This document shows positions 62,821 through 64,000 of a stretch of 64,000 bases of DNA, in pieces. The notes beneath the pieces were generated by a model, which worked only from the letters and a program-made list of their open reading frames with translations, was not told the DNA's origin and searched no databases. Origin of the DNA: Azospirillum thermophilum (GTDB lineage: Bacteria > Pseudomonadota > Alphaproteobacteria > Azospirillales > Azospirillaceae); NCBI RefSeq assembly GCF_003130795.1, contig NZ_CP029352.1, positions 299,001 through 363,000 on the forward strand. Direction: 5' to 3'. The position numbers were made by a program, and so were the translations under genes. Position 1 is the first letter of the stretch; the number at the start of each line of letters is the position of its first letter.

Positions 62821-63520
62821 GCACGGTCTCCGCCGGGGCGCCGCCGGTTAGCGCGCCGGGCTCCCCGATGACGAATGGTGTCCGCGCGAGCTGACGCAGC
62901 CGGGTCTTGAGGAGGCGGCCGACGTCCGGGCTGGCCGGTTCGACGCGCCGGCACCGTGCGAAGACGTCGCGGGGATCGACGCGAGACCAGTCCAGCACGC
63001 AGGCGGCGTCGCCTCCGGCGCGCAGCCAGTCCAGGGGTGTGGCGACGAGTTGGACCGGCGCTCCGCTCTCAGCGCAGGCCTCGACATGATCCTCGCCCAG
63101 CAGGTCGGCCAGCCCGGAGCGCAGCCACCAACGGCCGGGCTGAGCGAGGTTGAAAGCGACGAGGTCCCAGACCTCCGCCCACATGCCGGTGTCCGGATCG
63201 GACGCACCGACCGGCACGACGAACGCCTTGACGATCTCGGTGCCGGGCGGTTGCGGTCCATCGCTCACCGGCTCGAACGCGCCGGACAGCCCGTCGGCAC
63301 CGGCATCGGCCCAGACCTGCGACCATCCGACGAGGCGGCGGGCCGGGTAAGTCTGGGGTTCAGCCGGTACCGGCTCCAGGCAGCCGCCGACCATCCGCCA
63401 ACCGGTGTCCGAGGTGTGCGCGGCATCGACGCGCAGCACACCAGCCTGGGCGAGGAAGTCGCGGTGACGGGCGCCGATGCGCGCCGACGCAGTGGCGAAT
63501 TCGCTGATGAGCCACGTCAT
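62813..63520 (-). CDS. Phage replication-region protein of unknown function
   Basis: 235 residues. Segments: GWRMVGGCLEPVPAEPQTYPARRLVGWSQVWADAG, TEIVKAFVVPVGASDPDTGMWAEVWDLVAFNLAQPGRWWLRSGLADLLGEDHVEACAESGAPVQLVATPLDWLRAGGDAACVLDWSRVDPRDVFARCRRVEPASPDVGRLL. The LVATPLDWLRAGG portion resembles parts of phage primase/replication proteins, but no family is certain. Overlaps both neighbours by a few bases, so it is a coupled operon member. Confidence 0.5.
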   Translation of the reverse strand: MTWLISEFATASARIGARHRDFLAQAGVLRVDAAHTSDTGWRMVGGCLEPVPAEPQTYPARRLVGWSQVWADAGADGLSGAFEPVSDGPQPPGTEIVKAFVVPVGASDPDTGMWAEVWDLVAFNLAQPGRWWLRSGLADLLGEDHVEACAESGAPVQLVATPLDWLRAGGDAACVLDWSRVDPRDVFARCRRVEPASPDVGRLLKTRLRQLARTPFVIGEPGALTGGAPAETVHA

Positions 63521-63882
63521 GACGACACCTGCCCAGGCCCAGCCGCCAGCAATGCCGCAGCCTCTTCCGGCGACCGGGCGATGCCGGCGATCCCGCCCAT
63601 GCGCTGGACCATGGCGACGAAGGCACGCTGCGCGTCGGTCGGGCGGCCGCGCGGCGCCTTGACCTCGATGGCGGTGAAGACGGCGAGGCGGCGCCCGATC
63701 ATATCCGGGGTGACGGTGATGCTGGTCAGGCCGATGAGGTCTGGGCTGCCTGGCGCCAGCCCATAGACGACGCGGCTGCCGTCAGGATAGACCGCGACGC
63801 CGACGTTGTTGCGGAACAGCCGGACGCTGTCCCTGGCGCCCAGCGCCAGCAGGATGCGGCGGAGGATCGGGGATTCGGTCAT
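63517..63882 (-). CDS. VRR-NUC domain nuclease
   Basis: 121 residues. LFRNNVGVAVYPDGSRVVYGLAPGSPDLIGLTSITVTPDMIGRRLAVFTAIEVKAPRGRPTDAQRAFVAMVQRMGGIAGIARSPEEA carries the VRR-NUC signature: GSPD, then EVKAPRGRPT-x-AQ. Stand-alone phage members act on DNA junctions or ends during replication and recombination. Its stop overlaps the next gene's start. Confidence 0.88.
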   Translation of the reverse strand: MTESPILRRILLALGARDSVRLFRNNVGVAVYPDGSRVVYGLAPGSPDLIGLTSITVTPDMIGRRLAVFTAIEVKAPRGRPTDAQRAFVAMVQRMGGIAGIARSPEEAAALLAAGPGQVSS

Positions 63883-64000
63883 GACAGGATACTCGGCAGT
63901 TCCGGTTGCGGCGCAGTCGAAGATCGAAGGGCGGCAGTCCTGGCAATGCCCAGCAACACGTCGCGGAATGGCTGTGGCGTTGCTGCGCGGATCTTCGCCT
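63879..64000 (-). CDS. C-terminal end of a phage gene (runs off right edge)
   Basis: About 40 codons in frame ending at TGA 63881-63879, which overlaps the VRR-NUC start (ATGA): ...AKIRAATPQPFRDVLLGIARTAALRSSTAPQPELPSILS. Too little for a function. The upstream part lies outside the window. Confidence 0.55.
   Translation of the reverse strand, partial: AKIRAATPQPFRDVLLGIARTAALRSSTAPQPELPSILS

Larger units (their letters stand above)
32091..64000. mobile_element. Prophage (HK97-type head, long tail), partial, continues past the right edge
   Basis: At least 31.9 kb. Gene order from right to left: nuclease and replication genes, control region, lysis/HNH, terminase, portal, protease, capsid, connectors, tail tube, chaperones, tape measure, tail tip, endolysin. 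Length-type and flexible-type features (HK97 portal/protease/capsid, G/GT chaperones, about 1300-residue tape measure, no contractile sheath gene seen) fit a siphovirus. The integrase and main repressor are not in the window. Several frameshifts and an IS suggest it is not fully functional. Confidence 0.85.

Overview
The window reads as a GC-rich alphaproteobacterial chromosome, most like an Azospirillum-type soil or plant-associated bacterium. This is inferred from gene families and base composition; no rRNA or other species marker is present. It has three parts: ordinary chromosome (1-17.0 kb), an integrative mobilizable element (17.0-32.1 kb) and the left part of a tailed-phage prophage (32.1-64.0 kb, running off the right edge).

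Chromosome. An AfuABC-type sugar-phosphate ABC importer lies in a leftward operon with an inositol-monophosphatase-family enzyme. It faces a divergent LacI-family regulator, and two near-identical palindromes sit on the two promoters. Then come a DMT exporter, an ACS-type MFS transporter, a DUF1289 protein, a sulfide:quinone oxidoreductase with an AT-rich palindrome upstream, an AtoS/AtoC-like sensor kinase and sigma-54 activator, a DUF2189 membrane protein and an asparagine-synthetase-like protein with a degenerate ATP-binding loop.

Mobilizable element. A 48-bp direct repeat (17023-17070 and 32091-32138) is the 3' half of a leftward tRNA-Arg(CCG) gene. Between the copies lie a tyrosine integrase with candidate arm sites, an AlpA/Xis-like HTH protein, a rolling-circle type Rep (HUH plus YxxxYxxK), a MOBQ-like relaxase with a candidate oriT, a topoisomerase-III-like protein whose catalytic tyrosine is replaced, and a defence cargo: a fused Vsr-C5-cytosine methyltransferase, an AIPR protein and a possible PD-(D/E)XK restriction enzyme.

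Prophage. Neither copy of the tRNA repeat carries the 5' half, so the prophage appears to sit in tandem in the same tRNA, with the intact tRNA expected beyond the right edge. Most genes run leftward: VRR-NUC nuclease, ATPase/helicase, a repeat-rich control region, a NusG paralog, lysis and HNH genes, HK97-type terminase, portal, ClpP-like protease and capsid, connectors, tail tube, G/GT chaperones with a slippery heptamer, tape measure, tail tip and a GH19 endolysin. A Tn5/IS50-like insertion sequence with a 9-bp target duplication interrupts the head-gene operon. A cassette of regulators and a secreted protein splits the tail genes. The tape measure, nusG-like and a tail-end gene carry single-base frameshifts, so the prophage is decaying, uses frameshifting, or has sequence errors.
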